Shown here: in pieces, positions 34,379 through 42,411 of the stretch | Layout: each line of letters begins with the position of its first letter | Numbering within the stretch: the first letter of the stretch is position 1 | NCBI GenBank assembly: GCA_050949825.1 | Contig: JBMNGL010000001.1 | Span: forward strand, 62,001-126,000 | Length of the DNA: 64,000 nt | DNA from: DTU019 sp050949825 | GTDB lineage: Bacteria > Bacillota > Syntrophomonadia > Syntrophomonadales > Syntrophomonadaceae | Direction of reading: 5' to 3' | Notes under the pieces: model-generated | Told to the model about the DNA's origin: nothing | Database searches by the model: none | What the model saw: the letters and a program-made list of their open reading frames with translations, nothing else | Translations under genes and position numbers: made by a program

Positions 34379-35410
34379 CTACATTAAACGTTTGGGGCCT
34401 CTTCTTTTGGTACCTTTCAAGGCGGCCATCTCTTCCAAGGCCTTACCGGTTCCACGGGCCACACAGGATATGGCATCATCAGCGATATGTACGGGCAGAT
34501 TCGTTTCCCGTGATAAAAGCTCGTCCAACCCTTCTAAAAGCGATCCCCCGCCGGTCATTACAATGCCGTTGTTGACGATATCGGCAGCCAGTTCAGGAGG
34601 CGTAATCTCCAGAACCTTCTTTACACCATCAATAATGGCCTCTACCGGTTCCTGCAAGGCCTTAAAGCTTTCCTCCGAGGTCATGATAATGTTTTTGGGC
34701 AGACCGGTTAAAAGATCACGCCCGCGTACTTCGATGCTTCTTTCGCGGTTTTGCGGGGTAACAAAAGCTGTCCCCACCTTGATTTTGATTTCCTCTGCGG
34801 TACGATCACCTATCAACAGGTTGTGTTCCCGCCTGACAAAGCGAATAATGGCTTCATCAAACTTGTCCCCTCCGACTCGAAGCGACGTGTCACAGACAAT
34901 GCCACCCAGTGATAAAACCGCAATGTCTGATGTACCGCCGCCAATATCCACCACCATATTACCGGTGGCATCGGCAATATTTACCCCGGCACCAAGGGCG
35001 GCAGCCAGCGGCTCCTCCACGATGTAGGCCTGCTTGGCCCCTGCAGATAAGGTGGCCTGACTGGCCGCACGTTCTTCGACATCGGTGGCTCCCGTGGGGA
35101 TGCACACGATGACGCGAGGCTTAAAAAACAGCTTACGGCCCATGATCTTGCGGATGAAATGGGTCAGCATTTTTTCCGTTGTATCGTAATCGGCAATTAC
35201 ACCATCTTTTAACGGCCGAATAGCAACGATATGACCGGGAGTCCTGCCCAACATCTGTCGTGCTTCCTCTCCGACGGCAATAATACGATTGGTGTTTTTA
35301 TCGATGGCAACTACTGAAGGCTCGTGAAGAACAATCCCTTTGCCTTTTTTAAAAACCAGGACACTGGCAGTACCCAGATCTATTCCGATATCCTCTCCGG
35401 CAAACAGCAT
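34379..35410 (-). CDS. mbl: MreB-like cell-shape actin (Mbl position)
   Basis: Bacterial actin guiding lateral wall synthesis. 343 residues from ATG 35410 (MLFAGEDIGIDLGTASVLVF). Phosphate-1 DIGIDLGTASVLVF, phosphate-2 MVVDIGGGTSDIAVLSLG, adenosine NGIVMTGGGSLLEGLDE. The spoIIID-mbl-flagellar order matches Bacillus mbl. A C-terminal basic tail (KGTKRRGPKRLM) is present. MreB versus Mbl is judged by gene order only. Confidence 0.93.
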   Translation of the reverse strand: MLFAGEDIGIDLGTASVLVFKKGKGIVLHEPSVVAIDKNTNRIIAVGEEARQMLGRTPGHIVAIRPLKDGVIADYDTTEKMLTHFIRKIMGRKLFFKPRVIVCIPTGATDVEERAASQATLSAGAKQAYIVEEPLAAALGAGVNIADATGNMVVDIGGGTSDIAVLSLGGIVCDTSLRVGGDKFDEAIIRFVRREHNLLIGDRTAEEIKIKVGTAFVTPQNRERSIEVRGRDLLTGLPKNIIMTSEESFKALQEPVEAIIDGVKKVLEITPPELAADIVNNGIVMTGGGSLLEGLDELLSRETNLPVHIADDAISCVARGTGKALEEMAALKGTKRRGPKRLM

Positions 35411-35494
35411 GAAAAGCAAGATCCTCCCTATATTAAGTATTGACTATCAATATTGTAACTGTTATCCGGGCTTAATGCTATTTGTTTTGAATTT

Positions 35495-35755
35495 TCAGCT
35501 GTTAATATGAAATGAGGCGTATTTCTGCCGGGTGGCTTCTCCGCCACGGATATGCCTCTCAGCTTTGTTCTTATCAAGAACTTGTTTCACTTGATCAGCC
35601 AGCTTTTCATCAATCCGTGGTAGTCTTTCGGCTACATCTTTATGCACAGTACTTTTACTGATACCGAATACCTCTGCTGCCTGTCGGACTGTGCTGGAAG
35701 TTTGGAGAATGTATTGCGCAATCTTGACCGCTCTTTTCCTAATGTAGTTTTGCAT
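35495..35755 (-). CDS. spoIIID: Sporulation transcription regulator SpoIIID
   Basis: Mother-cell DNA-binding regulator acting in the sigma-E regulon. 86 residues: HTH in STVRQAAEVFGISKSTVHKD followed by VAERLPRIDEKLADQVKQVL and a basic C-terminal tail (ERHIRGGEATRQKY). Size and sequence match the family. Upstream of mbl as in Bacillus. Confidence 0.97.
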   Translation of the reverse strand: MQNYIRKRAVKIAQYILQTSSTVRQAAEVFGISKSTVHKDVAERLPRIDEKLADQVKQVLDKNKAERHIRGGEATRQKYASFHINS

Positions 35756-35842
35756 TTCAACCCTCCCGACTAGAGAATTGTTACAGTATATTCACCAGCC
35801 GGGAGGTCAAGAACAAAGGACAAAGTCTAAAATAATCTACTT

Positions 35843-36790
35843 TCAATAAGGCAGCCGGTATACTTCAGTTTTCTGATAATAATGGTGCAAAATCTGTAGA
35901 TAACTTTTATTATCAGCAGCCATTCCTCCTGCCCCGTACTGACATAAACCGAGACCATGTCCATAGCCGCGGCTATTAACAATCAGGCTGTTATCTTTCA
36001 GGCTTATGTTCCACCAGGTGGAAGGCAGACTCAAAAGCTTGCGAAAGGTTTCAGCATACAGGGTTTTGCCATTGACTTCCAAACGTGACACCCGGCCTGT
36101 GGCAGTTCGGGATGTGACCTTTAAACTCAGTTTTTTTTCAGCTGGTGCTATTTTCAAAAGGTTTTTTAACTCCTGGGAGCTGAACACCTGTTTTGATTCA
36201 TAATAACGAGAAGATCGACAATAGCTGCAGGGAACTGATTGCAGATAGGGTACATCCTGCCCGGTGGAATGCAGAGCAGATTCGGTTTTACCTCCACAGG
36301 TAGAATGATATAGTGCATCGATGGGCTGATTATCATAGGTCATAATGATCCCTTTGGTGTCCTGTACTGCAGTTTCAATCTTGGACCATAAGGCTTTATA
36401 GTTGGACGGATTCCGCGCCGCGAAATCCTTAAACGAGATATAGGCCTGGCAGCTATTGATATCGTCTGATAGCTGGGCACCGCGCGGGTAAGTGCGCCCC
36501 TCGATGATCTTGCGAAGTGCATAAGTGCGCGCGCATACCGCCTGTGCTTTAAGGGCTTCAAGGCCAAAACTAGCTGGCATTTCCGCGGCTACCGTACCCA
36601 GCAAATATTCCTCCAGACCGAGATCTATTACCTGGTCTTCTAAGGATAAATACAGCTTGATCCGCGGTTCAAAGGCCATGTCCGGTCTTTTTTGCTTCTC
36701 GTTATACAGGAATAAGGCGCAGATTATAGATAAGGTAATAAACACAAAAAAAAGAAGCCTGCTTCTTCTTTTGAACCATCGAACTTTCAT
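35843..36790 (-). CDS. spoIID: Stage II sporulation protein D (peptidoglycan lytic transglycosylase)
   Basis: Engulfment wall hydrolase in the DMP complex with SpoIIM and SpoIIP. 315 residues: N-terminal signal anchor (LLFFVFITLSIICALFLYNE), SpoIID domain with catalytic Glu70 in GTVAAEMPASFGLEALKAQA, zinc-associated Cys in CGGKTE and PCSYCRSSRYY, and C-terminal GYGHGLGLCQYGAGGMAADN. A clear ribosome site before ATG 36790 is not seen. It follows murA by 40 bp. Confidence 0.95.
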   Translation of the reverse strand: MKVRWFKRRSRLLFFVFITLSIICALFLYNEKQKRPDMAFEPRIKLYLSLEDQVIDLGLEEYLLGTVAAEMPASFGLEALKAQAVCARTYALRKIIEGRTYPRGAQLSDDINSCQAYISFKDFAARNPSNYKALWSKIETAVQDTKGIIMTYDNQPIDALYHSTCGGKTESALHSTGQDVPYLQSVPCSYCRSSRYYESKQVFSSQELKNLLKIAPAEKKLSLKVTSRTATGRVSRLEVNGKTLYAETFRKLLSLPSTWWNISLKDNSLIVNSRGYGHGLGLCQYGAGGMAADNKSYLQILHHYYQKTEVYRLPY

Positions 36791-36830
36791 AATCTATTCA
36801 TATTTTAAAAAGATTAAAATATGACTTATT

Positions 36831-38072
36831 CTAAAAACGGTGTATATTGCCTCCCAGGTTATTCAATTTATGCACAATATTTTCATAACCCCTATCAATG
36901 TGCTCACTTTTTTCTATAATGGTGGGTCCATTGGCGGTAAGGGCGGCAATAAGCAAGGCTGCTCCGGCGCGCAGATCAGTAGCCTTTACGGTGGCACCGC
37001 TCAATTGCGGCACCCCTTTTATTATTGCAGTCCTGCCTTCAATCGTGATCCTGGCGCCCATTCTCAAGAACTCGTTGACATGCATGAAGCGGTTTTCGAA
37101 AACAGATTCGGTTAATATGCTGCTCCCGCGGGCCGCACAGAGATAAGCCATAAACTGGGCTTGCATATCGGTGGGAAACCCTGGATAAGGCAAGGTTTTA
37201 ATGTAGGTTGGCCTGATTTCCTGCCAGCGTGACACCCGAATCATATCGGCCTGCTCTTCGACTCCGGCGCCGGTCTCGATTAGTTTGGCAGTGGTTGCTT
37301 TGAGGTGTTCAGGAATAACATTATTAATCACCACATCCCCCCCGGTAGCTGCGGCAGCTACCATAAAAGTCCCTGCTTCAATGCGATCTGGAATCGGAGT
37401 ATAGGTGGTGGCGCCCAAAGAGCCTACCCCTTCTACCCTGATAACATTACTGCCGGCGGAACTGACCCGTCCTCCCATGCTGTTAATAAACCCGGCCAAA
37501 TCAACCACTTCAGGTTCAAGCGCAGCATTCTCTATATAAGTGGTCCCTCTGGCCAGGGCAGCTGCCATCATGATATTCTCGGTAGCTCCCACACTGGGAA
37601 AATCCAGGTAAATGTGGCTCCCCTTTAGCCGCGGTGCAGTTGCAATTACACAGCCGCCGGTCATTTGTATGGCGGCCCCCAGGGCTTCAAAGCCCTTAAG
37701 ATGTAGATCAATGGGCCGCGTGCCAATAGCACATCCGCCGGGCAGAGAAATTTGCACCTGTCCCATTCGGGCCAGCAATGGTCCCATTAACAGAAATGAT
37801 GCTCTGATTTGCCGGGACAAATCATAATCAGGCATGTGATGCTGTAGGGCTCCGCTGATGACAAGATTATTCTGGCTGTAGTCTACTTTTAGTCCCATTT
37901 GCTGTATTAAGGCCGAGATAATATGAACATCCCGAATCATGGGTACATGCCGTATGACAACTTTTCCGCTGCTTAACATACTGGCGGCCAGAATCGGCAG
38001 TATAGCGTTTTTGGAAGCACTCACCATAATTTGGCCCTCTAAACGAGTCGATCCGGATACTAGCATTTTCAA
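36831..38072 (-). CDS. murA: UDP-N-acetylglucosamine 1-carboxyvinyltransferase
   Basis: First committed step of peptidoglycan synthesis; fosfomycin target. 413 residues. Substrate loop SASKNAILPILAASML (Lys21, Asn22), active-site Cys114 in SLPGGCAIGTRPIDLHLKGF, so fosfomycin-sensitive type. Start TTG 38072 lies 8 nt after GGAGGT; ATG two codons later is the alternative. It is in the ywmB-murA-spoIID-spoIIID order of Bacillus. Confidence 0.97.
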   Translation of the reverse strand: MKMLVSGSTRLEGQIMVSASKNAILPILAASMLSSGKVVIRHVPMIRDVHIISALIQQMGLKVDYSQNNLVISGALQHHMPDYDLSRQIRASFLLMGPLLARMGQVQISLPGGCAIGTRPIDLHLKGFEALGAAIQMTGGCVIATAPRLKGSHIYLDFPSVGATENIMMAAALARGTTYIENAALEPEVVDLAGFINSMGGRVSSAGSNVIRVEGVGSLGATTYTPIPDRIEAGTFMVAAAATGGDVVINNVIPEHLKATTAKLIETGAGVEEQADMIRVSRWQEIRPTYIKTLPYPGFPTDMQAQFMAYLCAARGSSILTESVFENRFMHVNEFLRMGARITIEGRTAIIKGVPQLSGATVKATDLRAGAALLIAALTANGPTIIEKSEHIDRGYENIVHKLNNLGGNIHRF

Positions 38073-38102
38073 GGAATAATACCTCCGTATGAACTATGTT
38101 AA

Positions 38103-38837
38103 TCAATATTCCCCCAATATTAGCGGACTGCCGATCAACAGTAGCGCTCTTCCATCTGACTGGCTGCGTATGGCAGTCTGTACATTCATTTTATGGTTTT
38201 CAACCCATACCGGACTTACCATCTCATTCAATTTTTTACTATAGCCAGTTTGGCTGCAAACCACCTTATCTGCATAAATCTCTTTGGTCCGGGCATCCAG
38301 ATTATTCATCACCACCTGCAGCAATTCTGTTTGACCGGTACTTTTAGCAGGATCAGACAGATATCCACTGTAAAGATAATAATGGTGCCAATCCCAATTT
38401 TTAATGTTATCCAATTTGGGCACCCACCCTCCAGGATCAGACTCCCCATCATGGTTGATACATGTAAAGATAATAGCGGTACAATCTGTTTGATAATCTG
38501 CTTCAGCTGTCAGGCGCAAGGTGCTGGTCCCCTGTTCAACCTGGTACTCCCGGTGAGAAGACTGAGGCAGATTTTCACTGCGGATTTCGGTGACAGTCAG
38601 ATTAAGATTATTCAGGATGGCTTCCATGATCTGGTCAAGTTCCTGCGGCGAGGCTGCTGTGTTTATTTTGGCCCAACTATCCAGGCGGGATTCAAAGGAA
38701 ATTGCACCGATAGATGCAAAAGCTAGTCTAATTGGAGATTGAATCGCCTTCTGTTTTTCAGCCGCATAATCAATGCGGTGTTCGCAAAGAGCCACACAAA
38801 CCGTAAATATTATCAAATACATCATAATTTTTTTCAT
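38103..38837 (-). CDS. ywmB: YwmB-family protein (DUF1779)
   Basis: 244 residues from ATG 38837 with GGGGAGA upstream. Signal peptide MKKIMMYLIIFTVCVALCEH. The domain is a TATA-box-binding-protein-like fold: SFESRLDSWAKINTAASPQE, DCTAIIFTCINHDGE, SKKLNEMVSPVWVENHKMNV and a C-terminal RALLLIGSPLILGEY. Exported, function unknown; typically found with murA and spoIID. Confidence is from context and C-terminal motif. Confidence 0.85.
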   Translation of the reverse strand: MKKIMMYLIIFTVCVALCEHRIDYAAEKQKAIQSPIRLAFASIGAISFESRLDSWAKINTAASPQELDQIMEAILNNLNLTVTEIRSENLPQSSHREYQVEQGTSTLRLTAEADYQTDCTAIIFTCINHDGESDPGGWVPKLDNIKNWDWHHYYLYSGYLSDPAKSTGQTELLQVVMNNLDARTKEIYADKVVCSQTGYSKKLNEMVSPVWVENHKMNVQTAIRSQSDGRALLLIGSPLILGEY

Positions 38838-38968
38838 TTTTTCTCTCCCCGTTGCAGCAAATCCGTATCGTATCATGATTGTTGCCGTAGGGGAGCAATT
38901 TTATTCCCAGCTGCCAGACACTACAGTTATTCAGTTATTAAGGCGGCGGACGATGCCCTGCCCTGGGA

Positions 38969-39034
38969 CAAACAGGGGGACGATGTTTTTGCTTGCTTTC
39001 TCGGAAGCAAGCAAAAACATCGTCCCCCTGTTTG
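38969..39034. repeat. Perfect 30-bp palindrome (REP-like element)
   Basis: Arms at 38969-38998 and 39005-39034 are exact reverse complements with a 6-nt loop. The outer portion reads CAAACAGGGGGACGATG. It sits between ywmB and a small membrane-protein gene. ACAGGGGG-AC wording is shared with 13102 and 30213, and GGGGACAGGCACC at 56672. Such palindromes are typical substrates of REP-associated tyrosine transposases; none is encoded here. Confidence 0.93.
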
Positions 39035-39052
39035 GTCACTCTGTTTGGCTGT

Positions 39053-39283
39053 TTAGATCCACCCGGAGCGATCATCATCCTCGTCTTCCCAGTCGGAACT
39101 CAGTTTGATAATTACCGGGTTTGAAGGATCTTTTTGGGTCAACTCTGCCAGATACGCTTCTTGACGCCTCTTGGCGGCTAAGGCCTTTTGCTGGAATTTG
39201 CCCAATTGAAACCAGATCAAGAATGCAAAACCAACCGTCAATAAAAATACCATTATAATGATAATCAGCAGTGCCTGGTACAC
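39053..39283 (-). CDS. Small single-pass membrane protein, unknown
   Basis: 76 residues: GTG 39283 behind a G-rich ribosome site (GGGGGGG-TCAG). One N-terminal transmembrane helix (ALLIIIIMVFLLTVGFAFLI), a basic coiled-coil-like stretch (KFQQKALAAKRRQEAYLAEL) and a very acidic end (SSDWEDEDDDRSGWI). No family recognised. An overlapping frame at 39075-39305 is rejected. Adjacent to a second small membrane protein and the 30-bp palindrome. Confidence 0.6.
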   Translation of the reverse strand: MYQALLIIIIMVFLLTVGFAFLIWFQLGKFQQKALAAKRRQEAYLAELTQKDPSNPVIIKLSSDWEDEDDDRSGWI

Positions 39284-39319
39284 CTGACCCCCCCTTTTCC
39301 AACAAGCTGTGGGGATAAG

Positions 39320-39505
39320 TTATTCTTGGTCTTTCTGCTGCGCCCTTTGTCGGCGCTTTTCTCGCAACTCTATACGTCTTCTCTTCATTTCTTTGCCCCG
39401 CTCTTCAACCCTCATAGAGGCCTGCCAGAATAACAGGTAGAGTAAGCCCTTGATCAGATAATAGATTAAGACCACAATGATAAACAATCTTAATACATCA
39501 TTCAT
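39320..39505 (-). CDS. Small single-pass membrane protein, unknown
   Basis: 61 residues. Transmembrane helix LFIIVVLIYYLIKGLLYLLF followed by a highly basic tail (RVEERGKEMKRRRIELREKR). 37 bp before the other small membrane-protein gene. Both lie downstream of the atp terminator. Family not recognised; topology would be cytosolic basic tail. Confidence 0.6.
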   Translation of the reverse strand: MNDVLRLFIIVVLIYYLIKGLLYLLFWQASMRVEERGKEMKRRRIELREKRRQRAQQKDQE

Positions 39506-39601
39506 AATAGCTGCCTCAAGAACTCCTCATATCCTAACCTAAAGCCTCCAACTCCATTTTATAGCTTTCCCGCATATATTTTAAGCAAATAATAAGATAA
39601 T

Positions 39602-39635
39602 AAGCCGGAAAGCACTAATTTATGCCTTCCGGCTT
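39602..39635 (-). terminator. Terminator of the atp operon
   Basis: Stem AAGCCGGAA/TTCCGGCTT with an inner bulge and A/T-rich loop, followed on the minus strand by ATTATCTTATT, 25 bp past the atpC stop. Confidence 0.75.
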
Positions 39636-39659
39636 TTACCAGTCACTATCCTACTGGAA

Positions 39660-40076
39660 TTACTCAGAGTATGCTCCTGCTGCTTTCAAGCGGGCAATCG
39701 CTCTTTTCAGTGCCTGTTCGGCACGGGTGTAGTTGATAGCCTCAGTGCGCTGCTGCAACCGCCTTTCGGCTCTCTCTCGGGCCGCTTTGGCACGGAGAAC
39801 ATCAATCTCATGACCGTGCTCGGCGGTCTCTGCCAGAACCCGACCTTCGTTGTCAAGCACTTCAATAAAGCCGCCGCTTATAGCAATGCGTTTTTCACTG
39901 CCATCCGCATCCACATAGCGCAAGACTCCGATGTTCAAAGCCGCTACCAGGGGAGCGTGGTTCTTCAATACACCCAGCTCACCATCGATGCCGGGAACAA
40001 CAGTAAATGAAACCTCATTGGATTGCAAAACACGTTCAGGAGTCACTACCTCCAGCATGTAGGTGTTGTCTGCCAT
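39660..40076 (-). CDS. atpC: F1 ATP synthase epsilon subunit
   Basis: 138 residues: N-terminal beta-sandwich (MLEVVTPERVLQSNEVSFTV; LGVLKNHAPLVAALNIGVLR) and the C-terminal two-helix domain (RAKAARERAERRLQQRTEAI). Last gene of the operon, 3 bp after atpD. Rotor element and regulatory brake of ATP hydrolysis. Confidence 0.97.
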   Translation of the reverse strand: MADNTYMLEVVTPERVLQSNEVSFTVVPGIDGELGVLKNHAPLVAALNIGVLRYVDADGSEKRIAISGGFIEVLDNEGRVLAETAEHGHEIDVLRAKAARERAERRLQQRTEAINYTRAEQALKRAIARLKAAGAYSE

Positions 40077-40079
40077 AGA

Positions 40080-41510
40080 CTAAACCTCCAGTCTTCTAGC
40101 TTTTTCCACCGCACCTTCGATGTTTCCTACCATCAGGAAGGCCGCTTCAGGTAGATTGTCATGTTTGCCTTCCAGCACTTCAGCAAAAGAGTTTACAGTC
40201 TCTGCTACCGGCACATAGATGCCTGATTGACCTGTAAATTGTTCTGCCACGTGGAAGGGCTGGGACAGAAATCTTTCCAGCTTTCTGGCCCGGGCGACGA
40301 TAATCTTATCTTCATCACTGAGTTCATCCATACCCAGTATAGCAATGATATCCTGCAGCTCTTTATATCTCTGCAGTATCTGCTGCACGCCCCGAGCGGT
40401 ATAGTAATGCTTTTCACCCAGTATTTGTGGATCCAGGATGCGTGACGTGGAATCGAGCGGGTCCACGGCTGGGTAAATACCCTTTTCAGCGATGGAACGG
40501 GCCAGAACCAGGGTCGCATCCAAGTGGGCGAAGGTGGTTGCCGGCGCAGGGTCGGTCAAGTCGTCAGCGGGCACATATACGGCCTGTGCTGAAGTTATGG
40601 AACCTTTACGGGTAGTGGTGATGCGCTCCTGCAACAGACCCATGTCAGTGGCCAGGGTGGGCTGGTAACCAACGGCGGAGGGCATGCGGCCCAACAGTGC
40701 GGACACCTCGTTGCCAGCCTGTGCAAAGCGGAAGATATTATCAATGAATATAAGAACGTCCTGTCCGCCAACATCACGGAAATATTCGGCCACGGTCAAA
40801 CCGGTCAATCCTACCCGCAGCCTGGCTCCCGGAGGCTCATTCATCTGACCGAAGATCAGGGCGCATTTTTCAATAACGCCCGATTCGACCATTTCACCCC
40901 AGAGGTCGTTGCCTTCACGGGTTCTTTCACCAACACCGGTGAACACTGAATAGCCGCCATGAACATAAGCGATATTTCTTATAAGTTCCTGAATGATAAC
41001 GGTTTTGCCCACGCCGGCCCCACCGAACAGGCCGATCTTACCACCTTTGGCATAAGGGCAAACCAGGTCGGTAACCTTAATACCGGTTTCCAGGATTGTA
41101 GTTGCCGGAAGCTGATCCACCAGCTCCGGAGGGTCGCGATGAATTTCCCAGTAATCTGCAGCTTCAACCGGACCGGCCTCGTCAACCGGATCGCCCAACA
41201 CATTGAGTATCCGACCCAGACAGTTGTCGCCGACCGGTATCTTAATAGCTGCACCGGTGTTGACTGCTTTCATGCCCCGGGATACACCATCAGTGGGATT
41301 CAGGGCCACACATCTCACGGTGTCATTACCCAGATGCTGCATTGCCTCCATGGTAACATTGATGCTATCTGATCCCTTATAATTAGCCTCCTGTTCCGAG
41401 GCCTTGATGGTGATCGCATTCATCAAGTCGGGGAGTTCACCGGGTTTAAAGCGAACGTCAACAACAGCGCCTATAACCTGGGTTACCTCTCCAAATGTTA
41501 CATTCGCCAT
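40080..41510 (-). CDS. atpD: F1 ATP synthase beta subunit
   Basis: Catalytic subunit, 476 residues. P-loop GLFGGAGVGKTVIIQELI, GERTREGNDLWGEM, DNIFRFAQAGNEVSALLGRM and the DELSDED motif near the C-terminus. Followed closely by atpC and preceded by atpG. Confidence 0.99.
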   Translation of the reverse strand: MANVTFGEVTQVIGAVVDVRFKPGELPDLMNAITIKASEQEANYKGSDSINVTMEAMQHLGNDTVRCVALNPTDGVSRGMKAVNTGAAIKIPVGDNCLGRILNVLGDPVDEAGPVEAADYWEIHRDPPELVDQLPATTILETGIKVTDLVCPYAKGGKIGLFGGAGVGKTVIIQELIRNIAYVHGGYSVFTGVGERTREGNDLWGEMVESGVIEKCALIFGQMNEPPGARLRVGLTGLTVAEYFRDVGGQDVLIFIDNIFRFAQAGNEVSALLGRMPSAVGYQPTLATDMGLLQERITTTRKGSITSAQAVYVPADDLTDPAPATTFAHLDATLVLARSIAEKGIYPAVDPLDSTSRILDPQILGEKHYYTARGVQQILQRYKELQDIIAILGMDELSDEDKIIVARARKLERFLSQPFHVAEQFTGQSGIYVPVAETVNSFAEVLEGKHDNLPEAAFLMVGNIEGAVEKARRLEV

Positions 41511-41513
41511 CCT

Positions 41514-42398
41514 CTATTTTCCTCCTTTTTTGAGAGCTTCGGCGCCACCGACAATATCCAGTATTTCGTCGGTAATGGCAGCCTGTCTGGCCTTATTCAT
41601 GGCCAGGGTAAGGGTATCAATGATCTCGCCCGCGTTTTCAGTGGCGTTGCCCATTGCTGTCATTCTCGCGCCATGCTCACTGGCTTTACTTTCAAGTAAT
41701 GCGTTGAATATTTGGCTTCCAATGTATCTCGGCAACAGAGCCAAGAGGATTTCATCGGCACTGGGTTCATAAAGGTAGTCAATTACAATGTCCTTTTCCT
41801 CCTCATCCTTGGTCGGAGGTTCAATAGGCAGTAACTGAGTTACCGTAGGCACCTGCCGGAGAACGTTGACAAACCTGGCGTATACCAGATGCACTTCATC
41901 AACTTCTTCGTTCTCATAGGCATTAACCACATACTGGCCGATTTCTCTGGCATCGGCGTAAGAGATATTGTCGCCCAGGTTAATAAATTCGGCATCAAGC
42001 CCAGAACGTTTGCGGTAGAAATCTCTTGCCTTTCTACCTACTGCCACAATGCCACTGTCAATTTTTCTTTCATCGGCTTCGATGGCTGCATTAGCAGCAC
42101 GAATAATATTGGTGTTGTAGGCGCCACACAAGCCGCGGTCAGCGGTGATGACTACATAACCTACCTTTTTAACGTCTTCCCGTTTCGCCAGCAGAGGATG
42201 CCGCACATCAAAGGTGACGGCTGCCAATCTGGCCAGTGTGTCCGCCAGGGTTTCATTATAAGGGCGTGAAGCTTCGGCGGCTTCTTGAGCCCGGCGCAGT
42301 TTTGCCGCAGAAACCATTTTCATTGCTTTGGTGATTTGCTGTGTATTTTGCACGCTGCGGATTCTGCGCTTGAATTCTCTAATACCTGCTCCTGCCAT
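41514..42398 (-). CDS. atpG: F1 ATP synthase gamma subunit
   Basis: Central rotor stalk, 294 residues. N-terminal helix FKRRIRSVQNTQQITKAMKM and C-terminal helix RMTAMGNATENAGEIIDTLT then LAMNKARQAAITDEI, with DRGLCGAYN in the Rossmann-like part. Normal length and position. Confidence 0.98.
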   Translation of the reverse strand: MAGAGIREFKRRIRSVQNTQQITKAMKMVSAAKLRRAQEAAEASRPYNETLADTLARLAAVTFDVRHPLLAKREDVKKVGYVVITADRGLCGAYNTNIIRAANAAIEADERKIDSGIVAVGRKARDFYRKRSGLDAEFINLGDNISYADAREIGQYVVNAYENEEVDEVHLVYARFVNVLRQVPTVTQLLPIEPPTKDEEEKDIVIDYLYEPSADEILLALLPRYIGSQIFNALLESKASEHGARMTAMGNATENAGEIIDTLTLAMNKARQAAITDEILDIVGGAEALKKGGK

Positions 42399-42411
42399 TT
42401 ATTTCACCACC

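Noticed and set aside
36791..36830. Sigma-E promoter before spoIID (GTCATATT on minus)
   Set aside because: The -35-like box matches but no acceptable -10 follows at 13-15 bp.
39075..39305. 76-residue minus frame overlapping the small membrane protein
   Set aside because: Out of frame with the better candidate, which has a clear TM helix and ribosome site.
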